From: Paramacrobiotus metropolitanus
Lineage: Eukaryota > Tardigrada > Eutardigrada > Parachela > Macrobiotidae
Direction of reading: 5' to 3'
Length of the DNA: 64,000 nt
Assembly (NCBI RefSeq): GCF_019649055.1
Contig: NW_026570237.1
Coordinates: 1,302,001-1,366,000, forward strand
Positions 33,301-42,018 of the stretch are shown here, one piece after another; the first letter of the stretch is position 1, and every line of letters starts with the position of its first letter. The notes under the pieces were generated by a model that saw only the letters and a program-made list of their open reading frames with translations, had not been told where the DNA came from and ran no database searches. A program made the translations under genes and the position numbers.

Positions 33301-35174
33301 AAGAAGCTCAGTCGCTCAGATGGAATAAGGTCCGTCTCGTCCGATGGCCGCCAACACCCACATACACAGCACGTCTGAATACCATCCCTTTCCATCAGCG
33401 CATTTGTATTCCTTGGGGCGCGGTACTTCTCAACACAATCCAGCTGAGAGGGTATTACATTTGATCTCAACCTTTTGGATTTTTCCGGTTGGTCGGCAGT
33501 TATCTTCAGGAAATCATCCGGACAGAAATGTCGACTGCATACTGTATCGAGTGATTTAGGTTTCCATGAAATGGCACAACGGATATGATTTACCCATTCA
33601 TTCCGTTTCATTCCATTGCCATAAAAACGATAATGCGCTACTTGCTCCGGTGGCGCTTCGTTCCATTCATAATCATGACATCCCGGTACACAGCAAACAA
33701 GCTGCTGAAGTGGAGCGGTTCTCGTCTTTTTATGGATTTGCTTTCCGGATTGCTCTCTTGTTGGAGCGGCAGTAGATTTAAAATATCTTGGACTGGCGTA
33801 CATGAAAAACGGAAGGGAAGGAATCGCTGTCTGCGCCGCATATTCCGCTTTGTTCTGCGCATCAAAATGATTTTCACAGAGGAACCACGGTGTTTCCTCC
33901 GAGATGGACGTCCAGTCAATATCATTCCTTTGCGTTTTGCAGAAATCAATCCATTTCTCCCTAATTTCGCCCGAAGGGGCCCGGTAAAATTCCAGCTTCT
34001 CCGAGGCTTTCAGACTGCGGTTGGCAGCAAGGGGACGCAGACCACACACAGCACAGCCTTCTTTTCCCGCCATCATGTCGGCCGGTGTGAATGTGCACAA
34101 GGACTCCATGCAGGAAAGCTGCGTGGGGAAAGCTGTACTATGTAAACGCGACTTCGTAATGAAATGCTTGATTGCCGATGCAGGAAAGTGTTCGGTACAA
34201 ATTCGGGTATGGTCCTCGGGAATCCAGGAAGCGTTGTACCTCACCATGCGCAACCATGCACCGTACCGTTTGTCTCCTGGCGAGAGAAACTCAAAAAATG
34301 TTCCGCCCACTGAATCCCCTTTTTTCGAGGTAGTTTCACATCCCGGGACACAGCAGAAATCTCCTTCGCGGAGTCGTCCGTCGACAATCTTCGGGGCTAA
34401 CAAACAAGCGGGGCGAATTGCGATTGGTTTTGAAATGCTGATAACAGGAGGCGGAAGATGTCTGGCCTTTTTAGCACTCGGAATCGTGGATGACGAACTA
34501 ACAGGGTCCGCGGCATTTGCAGTTTGAAAGTTATTCGGCAGCGTTTTTAGATTCGCATGAGAAACATTCGACTGTGCATCAGATGGTGCCTCGGCATCTT
34601 CAACCGAAGCATTCGCGTGTTCAGTTGGATCTTTCGGAGTATCACTACCGATTTCGTCCAAACTATCGACAGAACGCTTCTTGGAATCTGAAGCACAAAA
34701 ATAACACACAATTCCATTATCCACATCCCATTCCAATATCGCAACATTACAACCAAATCCACAGGCACTTCTTCATTCATGCAACAAAAAAACTTTACAT
34801 AAGCTGCACTAACACTGACTAGGCAGAATAATTTCGGGGCTGTCAGCGCGCGGCACAACAACTGTTCGTGGACGCATGGAATCGGGAATGCCTTCGAAAA
34901 CACTCGGCAGCGCATCGTATTTCAGTCGCTTCTCCGTTCGTCCAGATCCATCAGCGAGCGGCAGTGTTAGGATATCTGCTGGGCGAAAGTGTCTGCTGCA
35001 GATCTTGCTGGATGGAGAAGGAGTCCAGTCTTTTGGACGGAGTGTGCGCTCAATCCAGACGGGGTAGCGCGGATCGTTCGGATGCGGGAAATCGAAGAAA
35101 CACACGCTGCGCAAGGAACGTGACTGCTCCGACGAAGGACACAACAACACGCAGCATTCTACAGGATCGGACAT
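26674..35174 (-). CDS. Gene C: short-THAP PR/SET–C2H2 copy with two broken finger exons
   Basis: Exons: 35174–34814, 34687–32720, 32374–32270, 32212–32072, 32009–31647, 31564–30735, 30632–29913, 29759–29334, 29272–28842, 28770–28380, 28328–27876, 27804–27403 and 27327–26674. Order: THAP, four THAP-like domains only, linker, knuckle, PR/SET and fingers. All exons agree in phase except 29272–28842 (431 nt, frameshift) and 28770–28380 (391 nt, frameshift and stop). Read through, the protein would end soon after residue 1,638 with the PR domain and 18 fingers. Both broken exons have phase-0 ends, so skipping them would restore the downstream frame. It may be a decaying or an alternatively spliced gene. 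Confidence 0.75.
27403..27804 (-). CDS. Gene C C2H2 exon 27403–27804
   Basis: 402 nt, phase 0. Four fingers (CDMC, CPEC, CPIC, CVQC) from VHCTKASSGS to LQAHMK. Donor GTTCGT. The equivalent in D is 36,685–37,119. Confidence 0.8.
27876..28328 (-). CDS. Gene C C2H2 exon 27876–28328
   Basis: 453 nt, phase 0. Four fingers (CSEC, CPEC, CSVC, CPKC) from AQRYSDALYLYN to FKQHVQ, matching A exon 8. Confidence 0.8.
28380..28770 (-). pseudogene. Gene C broken C2H2 exon 28380–28770
   Basis: Three good fingers (CSDC, CPHC, CPVC), then a frame change and a TGA at 28,417. In another frame the end of the module is still readable (QKCEKIVPMHHSLHVK), but the CGK part of its fourth finger is missing. Exon length 391 nt is not a multiple of three, unlike its homologue in B (423 nt). 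Confidence 0.65.
28842..29272 (-). pseudogene. Gene C broken C2H2 exon 28842–29272
   Basis: The first finger begins correctly (CSECGLRFNSELLCRLHE) and then loses the frame at about 29,183; the normal sequence HGNAEVSEVIRDTRECPE continues in another frame. The second finger has lost a zinc ligand (CPEG instead of CPEC). 431 nt against 429 nt in B. Confidence 0.7.
29334..29759 (-). CDS. Gene C C2H2 exon 29334–29759
   Basis: 426 nt, phase 0, four fingers (CDEC, CPEC, CPKC, CPKC) from SHLFKAALIART to LAGHIP. Donor GTTTGT. Confidence 0.8.
29913..30632 (-). CDS. Gene C C2H2 exon 29913–30632
   Basis: 720 nt, phase 0. Seven fingers (CEEC, CPEC, CPQC, CAQC, CAEC, CPVC, CGEC), donor GTATGT. Homologous to B 16874–17548, with an added acidic linker (LQEEESNDDTVADG). 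Confidence 0.8.
30735..31564 (-). CDS. Gene C linker and first C2H2 block
   Basis: 830 nt, phase 1 to 0. The linker (VGGISSPCDDYTE) precedes seven finger units. The last has CGKK but its first cysteine pair is altered (GYPEC), so it may be weak. Confidence 0.75.
31647..32009 (-). CDS. Gene C PR/SET exon
   Basis: 363 nt PR domain with NWMKHVRFADSLQNSNLLVF and EELKVWYSKQYLEM. A stretch of 164 bp (31,711–31,874) is identical to the PR exon of gene D (38,971–39,134), more alike than the flanking introns. Confidence 0.85.
32072..32212 (-). CDS. Gene C zinc-knuckle exon
   Basis: 141 nt, CDCCHKLLPTPCWLH with C-x2-C-x7-C-x2-H spacing, then SLPKMLYLDVCDDSITG. Donor GTATAA is weaker than in the other copies. 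Confidence 0.75.
32270..32374 (-). CDS. Gene C linker exon
   Basis: 105 nt, phase 1 at both ends, encoding GAVHDISSALPFTTEDPME and PRCGPDDALI. Acceptor tttcag, donor GTAAGA. Confidence 0.7.
32720..34687 (-). CDS. Gene C exon 2: four THAP-like domains
   Basis: 1,968 nt, open. The N-terminal SKKRSVDSL and IPSAKKAR regions are followed by LAPKIVDGRLREGDFCCVPGC, where the segment before pair 1 is joined directly to pair 3. Pairs 3 and 4 (a and b types) are present. Pairs 1, 2 and 5 are missing. The acidic tail ends ENGLPGDED. Confidence 0.8.
34814..35174 (-). CDS. Gene C exon 1: N-terminal THAP domain
   Basis: 361 nt from MSDPVECCVLLCPSSEQ, ligands CCVLLC and CSRHF, box ALPSVFE. Donor GTTAGT. 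A ttttag acceptor-like site lies 9 nt upstream of the ATG. Confidence 0.85.
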
Positions 35175-35548
35175 CGCTCCAGCCTAAAACAATCAAATTA
35201 TAATCAGGGAATGTACTGGTTTATTGGGCAAAGGCCATCAGTCACTCTAAATCATAGTAAATTAGGGAACGATACAACGAGCACTCGTCCAGCAGCAGAT
35301 GCAGCAATACAGCAACCTGAACGCCAATCACGCTGGTAGTAACCGGAAATGAAACTATTCGTAAATTAGTGCAATCAGATAATTATGACTTTAAAAAATG
35401 AAAAAAAATCGTCGAATGCGCGAGAAAGTCTTTTTAAAACTGTATCCTCACAAATAATGTCCTTACAAACCAATATTATTGCAGTTTGTACCAAATCAAA
35501 ACAGCTGCTGGCATTCACTCATAAGAGCTCGTATACTGTAATTTTCGC

Positions 35549-35620
35549 GACGCAACTTCCTCTCCGGGGAGGTTGCACGGCAGACGTAGCGTGGTAATGA
35601 GCGGTAATCCTTTTATCTTT
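35549..35620. other. Conserved intergenic element, copy 4 (downstream of gene D)
   Basis: GACGCAACTTCCTCTCCGGG then GAGGTTGCACGG, ACGTAGCGTGG and GAGCGGTAATCCTTTTATC. It starts about 400 bp past the stop of gene D. Confidence 0.6.
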
Positions 35621-35683
35621 ATGAAATACGCATTTTCTCATGAAAATACGTCAATAGCGTGAGGTTAGCTATATTTTAGCGTC

Positions 35684-35689
35684 TTTATT
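35684..35689 (-). terminator. Putative polyadenylation signal of gene D
   Basis: AATAAA on the minus strand, 333 nt past the stop, at the same relative place as in C. Confidence 0.5.
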
Positions 35690-36021
35690 TTGAAAACAAA
35701 AGGCTGTCATTAGTGTCATAGCAAAGAAATACGCACCAACAGACTAAACAACAACGCTGAAATCTGCGCCCAAATCTGCCCCAAATGAACCACTAAATTG
35801 CTTACAAACACATACAGCCCAAGCTGAAAACAGGTTCTCATCAATAACCCGCTTGGGCAATGGTCACTCACTGCACCCCCGTCTTCGTAGAAAAATGTCT
35901 AATACAAAAATATCAAATCACAAACCGAAAACAAAATGCGATATCACTACTTGTCAGATTTAAAACGAAAGTCGTTGACACAGCGCTATCACAACATTTG
36001 CGGATGCGACAGCCTTGCTGT

Positions 36022-36603
36022 CTATTCAGCACTTCCGTCTGTCAACCCTGCCATCGTTTCCCGCCAACATTCCCGACCCATCTCCTCTTCCATTTCCATT
36101 AGGGAGTCCTCCACAGGCGCTGAAGCATGCGCGATCAATTCCGCATCGTGGCGGGTAAACAAATGCAGCTGCAGTGTGTTTTCGTCGGGCAACTCTTCAT
36201 CGCATTTGCTGCACGGAATGCCGGTTTTCGGACGCAAATGCTGTTCCTCTATCACATGACGGGACAATAAATGATAGAAAGAGAACGTCGCGTTACACAT
36301 AGGGCATTCAAATCCACCGTTAATATTGTGCTTCTTCACGTGCTGATTCAGTTCGGGAAAATCCGCGAATGACTTCCGGCACAACACGCATTCATTAGGC
36401 TCCGGTTTTTCAACAACGTAGAATTCCCTGCTTTCGTGCTCTTTCACATGTGCTGAAAAGATACGCGATGACTGGAATATTTTCCGGCAGATTCCGCATT
36501 TCAGTTGGTTTTTGTTGGTGTGAGCGAGCACATGCAGCTGCAGATCAGCATCACTCCCGAACACTTCGTCACAAACCAAACATTTCAGTGCCTCGTGATA
36601 TAT
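36022..36603 (-). CDS. Gene D last C2H2 exon
   Basis: 582 nt ending TGA. Five fingers (CLVC, CGIC, CVLC, CPMC, CSKC) and the acidic tail GRECWRETMAGL. The penultimate finger of the other copies (starting CYLC or CGQC) is deleted in frame. Confidence 0.8.
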   Translation of the reverse strand: MYHEALKCLVCDEVFGSDADLQLHVLAHTNKNQLKCGICRKIFQSSRIFSAHVKEHESREFYVVEKPEPNECVLCRKSFADFPELNQHVKKHNINGGFECPMCNATFSFYHLLSRHVIEEQHLRPKTGIPCSKCDEELPDENTLQLHLFTRHDAELIAHASAPVEDSLMEMEEEMGRECWRETMAGLTDGSAE

Positions 36604-39600
36604 CTGAGAAGCAGCGAAAATTCATGTTAACTCACTTAACTAAGTCCTCAATCTACCGAAAGACAAAGTCCGACAAGAACGAACCTTCATGTGTGCTTGC
36701 AAACCGGCACGATGAAATTCCTTCCGGGATTCCCGACATTCAAGATTTTTAGTCGAAGGTACATATTCTCCAGTTTTTCGAGATGTCGGCGTTTCTGTGC
36801 CGGCATCATCAGAAGATTCTAAGCGGTGATGGTGATCGGTGTGGTTTTGACATCGCGGAGTATGTTGATGCAGTGCACCGAACCACTTGCTGCACAGCGA
36901 GCACTTCTTCGTCTGCTCTCCGTGCGTACCAACATGTTCTGCCAACTCCTGCAGCTGCTGAAACATCCCTCCACACTCCGGACATTTTTCGGTGTTTTTC
37001 AAATTTTTACTATATAATCCATGGTTCACTTTGTGCAGTTCGGACAGTTCATCGTTCGTAAAGCGTAAACCGCACATGTCGCAAGTCACAATGTCGGACT
37101 GCACTTGCACGCCGTGACTCTACGAAAGAACATCATTAAAACTAATAAAACCCAACAAATTACACAATAACAAACACAGCCCTTTGGACATTTGTACGTC
37201 CGATTTACATTATCATCATATGGGCCATTGTTTTCCTTGTCAGGTTCCGCTATCCCATCAATCTGACAGCGATAATCCGGGTGATCATGATGGATGTGGC
37301 CAGATAAAGCAGCATACCGGTCTCCGCATACCGGGCATTTTTCCGTTGCTCTCACGTGCTCGCTAATGTGTGCAACCAACTGCTCCAAATTTTCCAACTT
37401 TTGATGGCATTCAGGACATTCGCGTGTATCACGAAGCAGATCCGTTGATTCTTCGTTTCCGTGCTGTATTCTGTGCAATCGACATACGATATCGGTCTTG
37501 AATCCCAGACCGCAGTCACTACACGTGCAAGCGACCAGTGCGGCTTTCGCGCGGTGAGCCTGGAAGGAAACAACTATCAACTCGAAATCTCCGGGAACCT
37601 TTTTGCGTAGATTCGTTTCGAGCAGTCAGCAAGATAAGTACAAAAGAAAGTCGGAAAAATGTTAGTGTGCACTTCGAGGCGTGAGACATCTTTGTGCTAT
37701 TCAGGAAAACTGTTTTCTTTTGGTAACTTCCGGTTTTTGCTGCTTTTCGTGAGGTGAAGTAGGAAAAACTCATGCAGTGCATTCGCTGCACATCATCTCG
37801 CTGCACTCAATGCACAATTTTCTAATACAGTACAAAATTCAAACTTACCGAATTTCGTGGATGCGGTACGGTAAATAGGGTATGAGTTGAATCGCAAAGC
37901 ACACTGACCCCAAGTGGTTTTCACACACACCGGGTGTCCGTGTCCTTGCAGTCACAATGCAACCATGCGAATGAGTACTCTACTATCCACATTGTGGATA
38001 ATACAGTACTCACTCGCACGTTTCCGTCTGGTTAGTGTTATTTCTGTCCAAGCTCTGCAATAGTTTCTTAGATGCGACACGCGACTACTTTCAGTAAATA
38101 GTCGCGTATAAAATACCAGTCATGTTGCCTCTACAAAAATAATTTTTCAATAAATTTCTGGACGTAAAATTTTGAAATTTGACTTTCACCGCGATAATTT
38201 CAGAACATTTCATCATTTTTTCATGCTCGTAAATTTGGTACGAAAAACGCACTGCATAACTTTTTTCAACTTTACCTCATGGAAAAACGCGAAAAGCGGC
38301 TAAAAAGGGAAGTTACCAAACGAAAACAGTGCGCGCAAAAACTATCGCACCGAGTTTAAGGCAGCGCTGTGCCTGTGCGTAAGGCCTGTGCGAACCGAAA
38401 GAAAAAGTAGCCAAATGCTGTGAGTACTTACGCGCATTTATACATCACACTTTATGAACGAGCTGGACGCTAATCGGAAACACTACTTTGAGCGTCTAAT
38501 GAAGCCAGGCACATACCCTCAGGTGGTATCGCACGGACGATACTTCTTTTCCACATTCAGGATGACTTGTCTCGCCTAGATTCTGCGGATGATTGCGTGC
38601 GAGATGTCTCTTCATGTCAGGGTGACAGCCGCTGTAGATCAGACATTTCTTCATATGCTTGCCGTGCACATCCACGTGCTCAGCTAGCTTTTCCGCGTTG
38701 TCAGATACCCCGCCGCTTTCCATACAAACAGCTGCCCCTGGTGACGGACTTCGTGTCGCACGTGCGCTTGCAGGTGCGAGTTCTTCCATTTCGGTATAAT
38801 CATCGCATGGCAAAGAGGTTCCACCAACTGTAGACAACATCCAGCTAAGCAAAATCCCCATAACATTTTGCTTCGTTAAACGCTTTCTGGACTAAACATT
38901 TACCTTCCTCCCCAGCTTCCAGTTCTTTATCTTCAACAAGAGCGTTTCCGTGCGGTTCTACCATTTTCAGGTACTGCTTGGAATACCACACCTTCAGTTC
39001 TTCGCGGGGAGCGACTGTTTTGATGGTGACGAAGACCACTTCCGATCCGCGCGAGAACACCAGCAAATTGCTGTTTTGCAGGCTGTCGGCAAACCGGACA
39101 TGCTTCATCCAGTTGCACGCGTAATCCGACTCCAGTTCGTAATATTTGCGGTGCTTGTCCGTCACGCAAAAATATCGCGCCTTCTCACTATCGCCCGGCG
39201 TAAGCGGTGCAATTAACGGTCCAAACAAAGTATTACGGGCAATCACTTCCTTGGTGAACACAGCTTTCCCTACAAACATTAATCGAATAATCTAGGTGAC
39301 GGGGAATGGATTAGATTTCGGGATTGACATTTTTACCAGTCAGCGAATCGTCGCAAAGATCTAAGTAGAGCATCTTGGGCAAACTGCCGACGGACAACGG
39401 AACAACTGGCTCATCACAAATGCTGGCTGCGTGCAGCCAGCATGGAGTAGGGAGGAATTGGTGACAGCAGTCGCAATCTACAACCACCCGGTGTGTATTA
39501 TGAGAACAAGAAAATCAGCTATTCGCACTTACACACGAAAGCACCATCCGGGGCACATCTCGGGGGCGAAAGAGGACGCGAAGTCTCAACCGGCTCTTCT

Positions 39601-42018
39601 GTAATGATCGGCAGTGCCAATGGCATTTCATGAACGACGCAGAATGAAATTCAAATAATTGCAAAATACAAAGTCATCCAACATCATACTTTATCATCTG
39701 GTGACATTGTTCATCAAGTAATAAGGCCGCTCAAAAGAGTTCAGGGAAAGATCGTTTAGAATACTATTACCACCACCAGATCGTATGAAGTTACATGTAC
39801 CGTATTCACAAAAATGTATTTATGTCCGCAAAACCTATATATTGTATCACTAATAAAAAAATACCACACATGGACGTACCGTTAGCAGAATTCTCATCCT
39901 CCGGAAGACCATTTTCGGTGGTTCTCAACATTCTCAAGGGAGCACAAAGTGTTTTCGTGCTGCCCAGTTTGGACGCGTCTAAGTCGTCAACTTCCACGAG
40001 CGAATCATCGTCTCCGGTTGCATCGAAATCCCAGGCGTTATTCAATGCCGACCCAATAGTATCTATACACAAGCCAGTGAGACTGCCAGCTACACTTTGA
40101 CTGTCATCTTCCGCTGTATCAACGCCCGTATCAAACGCAGAAAATTCACCGAAACCGTCAACTGGCAATCCAGGATTTAAATTAGATGTCGCCAGTTTAG
40201 GGTCAGTGTAGTTTATGTCCAGGAAATAGGGCAATGACGGAACTGCTTCGCTGTCACCAACAACAGAGCCAAGTCCTTCAACCGCATTTCTGTACCTCTC
40301 TAAGAAATGATTTTCACAAACAAACCACGGCATATCCGCCCCGATTAATGCCCAGTCAATGTCTTTCCGCTGTGCATTGCAAAAGTCCACCCATTTCCTT
40401 CGTATGGCATGCAACGCGGCAGTAGGCGCTCGAAAAAACGTCAGCTTTTCTGATGCTTTCGGTTGTCTGCCAGCTGGTGAGCGCAAGCCGCACACAGCGC
40501 AACCAATTACTCCGGACGCCATATCTGCTGTGTTAAACCCGCATAATGAAGCCATACAGGATAGCTGAATGGGCAGAGCTGTTCTCACAAGACAAGCCCT
40601 GCCAGGTTCGATCTCGGACTCGTGAAAATGATCACTGCAAATTCTCTCGCTGGGATCCGGAATCCAAGATGAGTTGTACCGTAATCGCTGCGTCCACGTT
40701 CTATAACGCGGATCATCAATCGCAACGAACCGGAAAAATTTCGGATTCCCTGGAAGGGCATGCTGCCTTTTCGACTGACACACATTCTGACATCCCGGCA
40801 CACAACATACTGCTCTCGTTGCCTCACGATTTCTGGAGGATCCAGGTTGTATGTGGTCAGCCAGTGGAGGCGCAATCGGAGAAGCAGCAGCCGGAAGTGT
40901 AGTCGGATTAGGCATTACCAAGAACGTAACTCCCGGGCTGATTGAATTACCTGCTGTCCGTATCAAATAAGGTATAACGGTCCCGGCAGATGGGCTTTGC
41001 AGGACTGCCCCGTTAAATGCATTTGTTAAGGACACACTTTTCGTATTCCGATTCGGCGGACGAATTTGGATTGGTTTCGATGTGCTGAAAACAGGAGGAA
41101 GATGTCTGGCCCTTTTAGCAGCTGGAATAGTGCTTGGCGAGATGGCATTTGTATTTCGAGAGTTATTCAGCAGTATATTGAGATTCGCAGGCGGAGAATT
41201 CAACTGTGCATCTTGTCGAGATTTGGTATTTTCAACCGAAGCGTTCCCGCCTTCATTTGGATCTGTCGAAGTATCACTGCCGATAATTTCGTCTAAACTA
41301 TCGGCAGAACGCTTCTTTGAACCTGAAAGACAAACATCACTACAATACAACATTCGATAACATGGAAAAGTACAGTTCCATAAAGATTCGCGTAAAACGC
41401 AAGAAATACCATTTAAATCGTCGAAAATCAATAACTACTGTTACTATTTAAAAGCAGTGTACGTTGATTTCAAAGTGATTTTATGCCAGTTTGCCTCTTC
41501 GAATTCAGCCACGTAATTTTAACCACTGCTACAATGTAGCAGTGGTTAAAATTACGCGGCTGATTTCGAAGAGGCAAATTTTAGCTTGCATCACTGAAGA
41601 TGTAGCAGCTACATCTTCAGTGATGCAAGCTAAAATTTTACATAATCCACTACTCACACTGGCTGGGCAGAATAATTTCGGGGCTGTCGGCGCGCGGCAC
41701 AGCATGTGTTGGTGGACGCATGGAATCGGGAACGCCTTCGAAAACGCACGGCAGAGCATCGTATTTCAATCGTTTCTCCGTTCGTTTGGAATTATCTGCT
41801 TGCGGCAACGCGAGGATATCGGTCGGACGAAAATGTTTGCTGCAGATCTTGCTGGATGGAGAAGGAGTCCAGTCTTTTGGACGGAGTGTCCGCTCAATCC
41901 AGACGGGATACCGCGGATCGTTCGGATGCGGGAAATCGAAGAAACACACGCTGCGCAAGGAACGCGACTGCTCCGACGAAGGACACAACAACACGCAGCA
42001 CGCTGCAGGATCGGACAT
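36022..42018 (-). CDS. Gene D: compact THAP–PR/SET–C2H2 copy
   Basis: Exons: 42018–41658, 41322–39880, about 39643–39533, 39477–39337, 39269–38904, 38827–38517, 37559–37176, 37119–36685 and 36603–36022. Phases agree, giving about 1,377 residues. Order: THAP, one THAP pair (pair 2 type), linker, knuckle, PR/SET, and about a dozen fingers. The first finger block is reduced to two or three degenerate units, the seven-finger exon is gone apart from a relic, and the linker exon has lost its AG acceptor. The PR exon is intact. It may be a functional short form or an early pseudogene. Confidence 0.7.
36685..37119 (-). CDS. Gene D C2H2 exon 36685–37119
   Basis: 435 nt, phase 0. CDMC, CPEC and CSLC fingers are intact; the fourth has lost its second cysteine (CRES). 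Donor GTTCGT. Confidence 0.75.
37176..37559 (-). CDS. Gene D C2H2 exon 37176–37559
   Basis: 384 nt, phase 0. Three fingers (CSDC, CPEC, CPVC) followed by a stump of the fourth (YKCPKGC) just before a GTTTGT donor. The rest of the fourth finger is deleted, yet the donor and frame survive. Confidence 0.65.
37704..38335. mobile_element. Fold-back structure with long inverted arms in gene D
   Basis: The arms at about 37,704–37,790 and 38,255–38,335 are imperfect reverse complements of about 80 bp (both read CTGTTTTC, TTTGGTAACTTCC and ATGCAGTGC on the matching strand). Between them are a relic of a finger exon (about 37,850–37,930), a 30-bp imperfect palindrome (37,966–38,020) and a CGCGACTA/TAGTCGCG hairpin near 38,090. 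It replaces the seven-finger exon present in the other copies. It may be a short transposable element or a pair of them in inverted orientation. Confidence 0.6.
37850..37930 (-). pseudogene. Relic of the missing seven-finger exon of gene D
   Basis: The plus-strand sequence CGTGGATGCGGTAC with GAATCGCAAAGCACACTGA matches the finger start CxQCGLRFST…RIHE of C and B in the same place, but with a frame change and lost residues. Confidence 0.6.
38517..38827 (-). CDS. Gene D linker and reduced first C2H2 block
   Basis: 311 nt, against 830–866 nt in B and C, but still phase 1 to 0. The linker VGGTSLPCDDYTE runs into the end of the fifth finger (AEKLAEHVDVHG). The next finger reads CLIY instead of CPVC, losing a ligand. 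Confidence 0.7.
38904..39269 (-). CDS. Gene D PR/SET exon
   Basis: 366 nt PR domain, open, with NWMKHVRFADSLQNSNLLVF and EELKVWYSKQYLKM. Nearly identical to gene C over most of the exon, with a 164-bp perfect block. Confidence 0.85.
39337..39477 (-). CDS. Gene D zinc-knuckle exon
   Basis: 141 nt encoding CDCCHQFLPTPCWLH and SLPKMLYLDLCDDSLTG. The acceptor is gtag where the other copies have gcag. Confidence 0.75.
39533..39643 (-). CDS. Gene D linker exon with lost acceptor
   Basis: Encodes VVHEMPLALPIITEEPVE and PRCAPDGAFV, with a good GTAAGT donor. Where the other copies read tttcag before the exon, D reads tttcat, so normal splicing into it is doubtful. The exon is symmetric (phase 1), so skipping would keep the frame. 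Confidence 0.5.
39880..41322 (-). CDS. Gene D exon 2: two THAP-like domains
   Basis: 1,443 nt, open. After SKKRSADSLDEI and a Pro/Ser linker only THAP pair 2 remains (CCVPGCQNVC … CSDHF and CAVCGLRSPAG … CENHF). It then joins the acidic tail at SNLNPGLPVDGFGEFSAF. Pairs 1, 3, 4 and 5 are deleted in frame. Confidence 0.8.
41490..41578. repeat. Near-perfect 44-bp-arm palindrome in intron 1 of gene D
   Basis: The left arm 41490–41533 and the right arm 41535–41578 are reverse complements at about 42 of 44 positions, with a single central base. Such a structure can form a cruciform or, if transcribed, a long hairpin RNA. Confidence 0.85.
41576..41639. repeat. Second perfect palindrome next to the first
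   Basis: The left arm (TTTTAGCTTGCATCACTGAA … ending GATGTAGC at 41606) and the right arm starting at 41608 are perfect reverse complements over about 31 bp with a one-base centre. It abuts the palindrome at 41490–41578. Confidence 0.85.
41658..42018 (-). CDS. Gene D exon 1: N-terminal THAP domain
   Basis: 361 nt from MSDPAACCVLLCPSSEQ; ligands CCVLLC and CSKHF, box ALPCVFE; donor GTGAGT. Unlike A–C there is no ttttag acceptor just before the ATG (the place reads tttacg). Confidence 0.85.

Larger units (their letters stand above)
35175..36021. other. Intergenic region between genes C and D
   Basis: Holds the acceptor-like site before gene C (35,184–35,185), the conserved element at 35,549–35,620 and the polyadenylation signal of D at 35,684–35,689. 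No other gene recognised. Confidence 0.6.
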
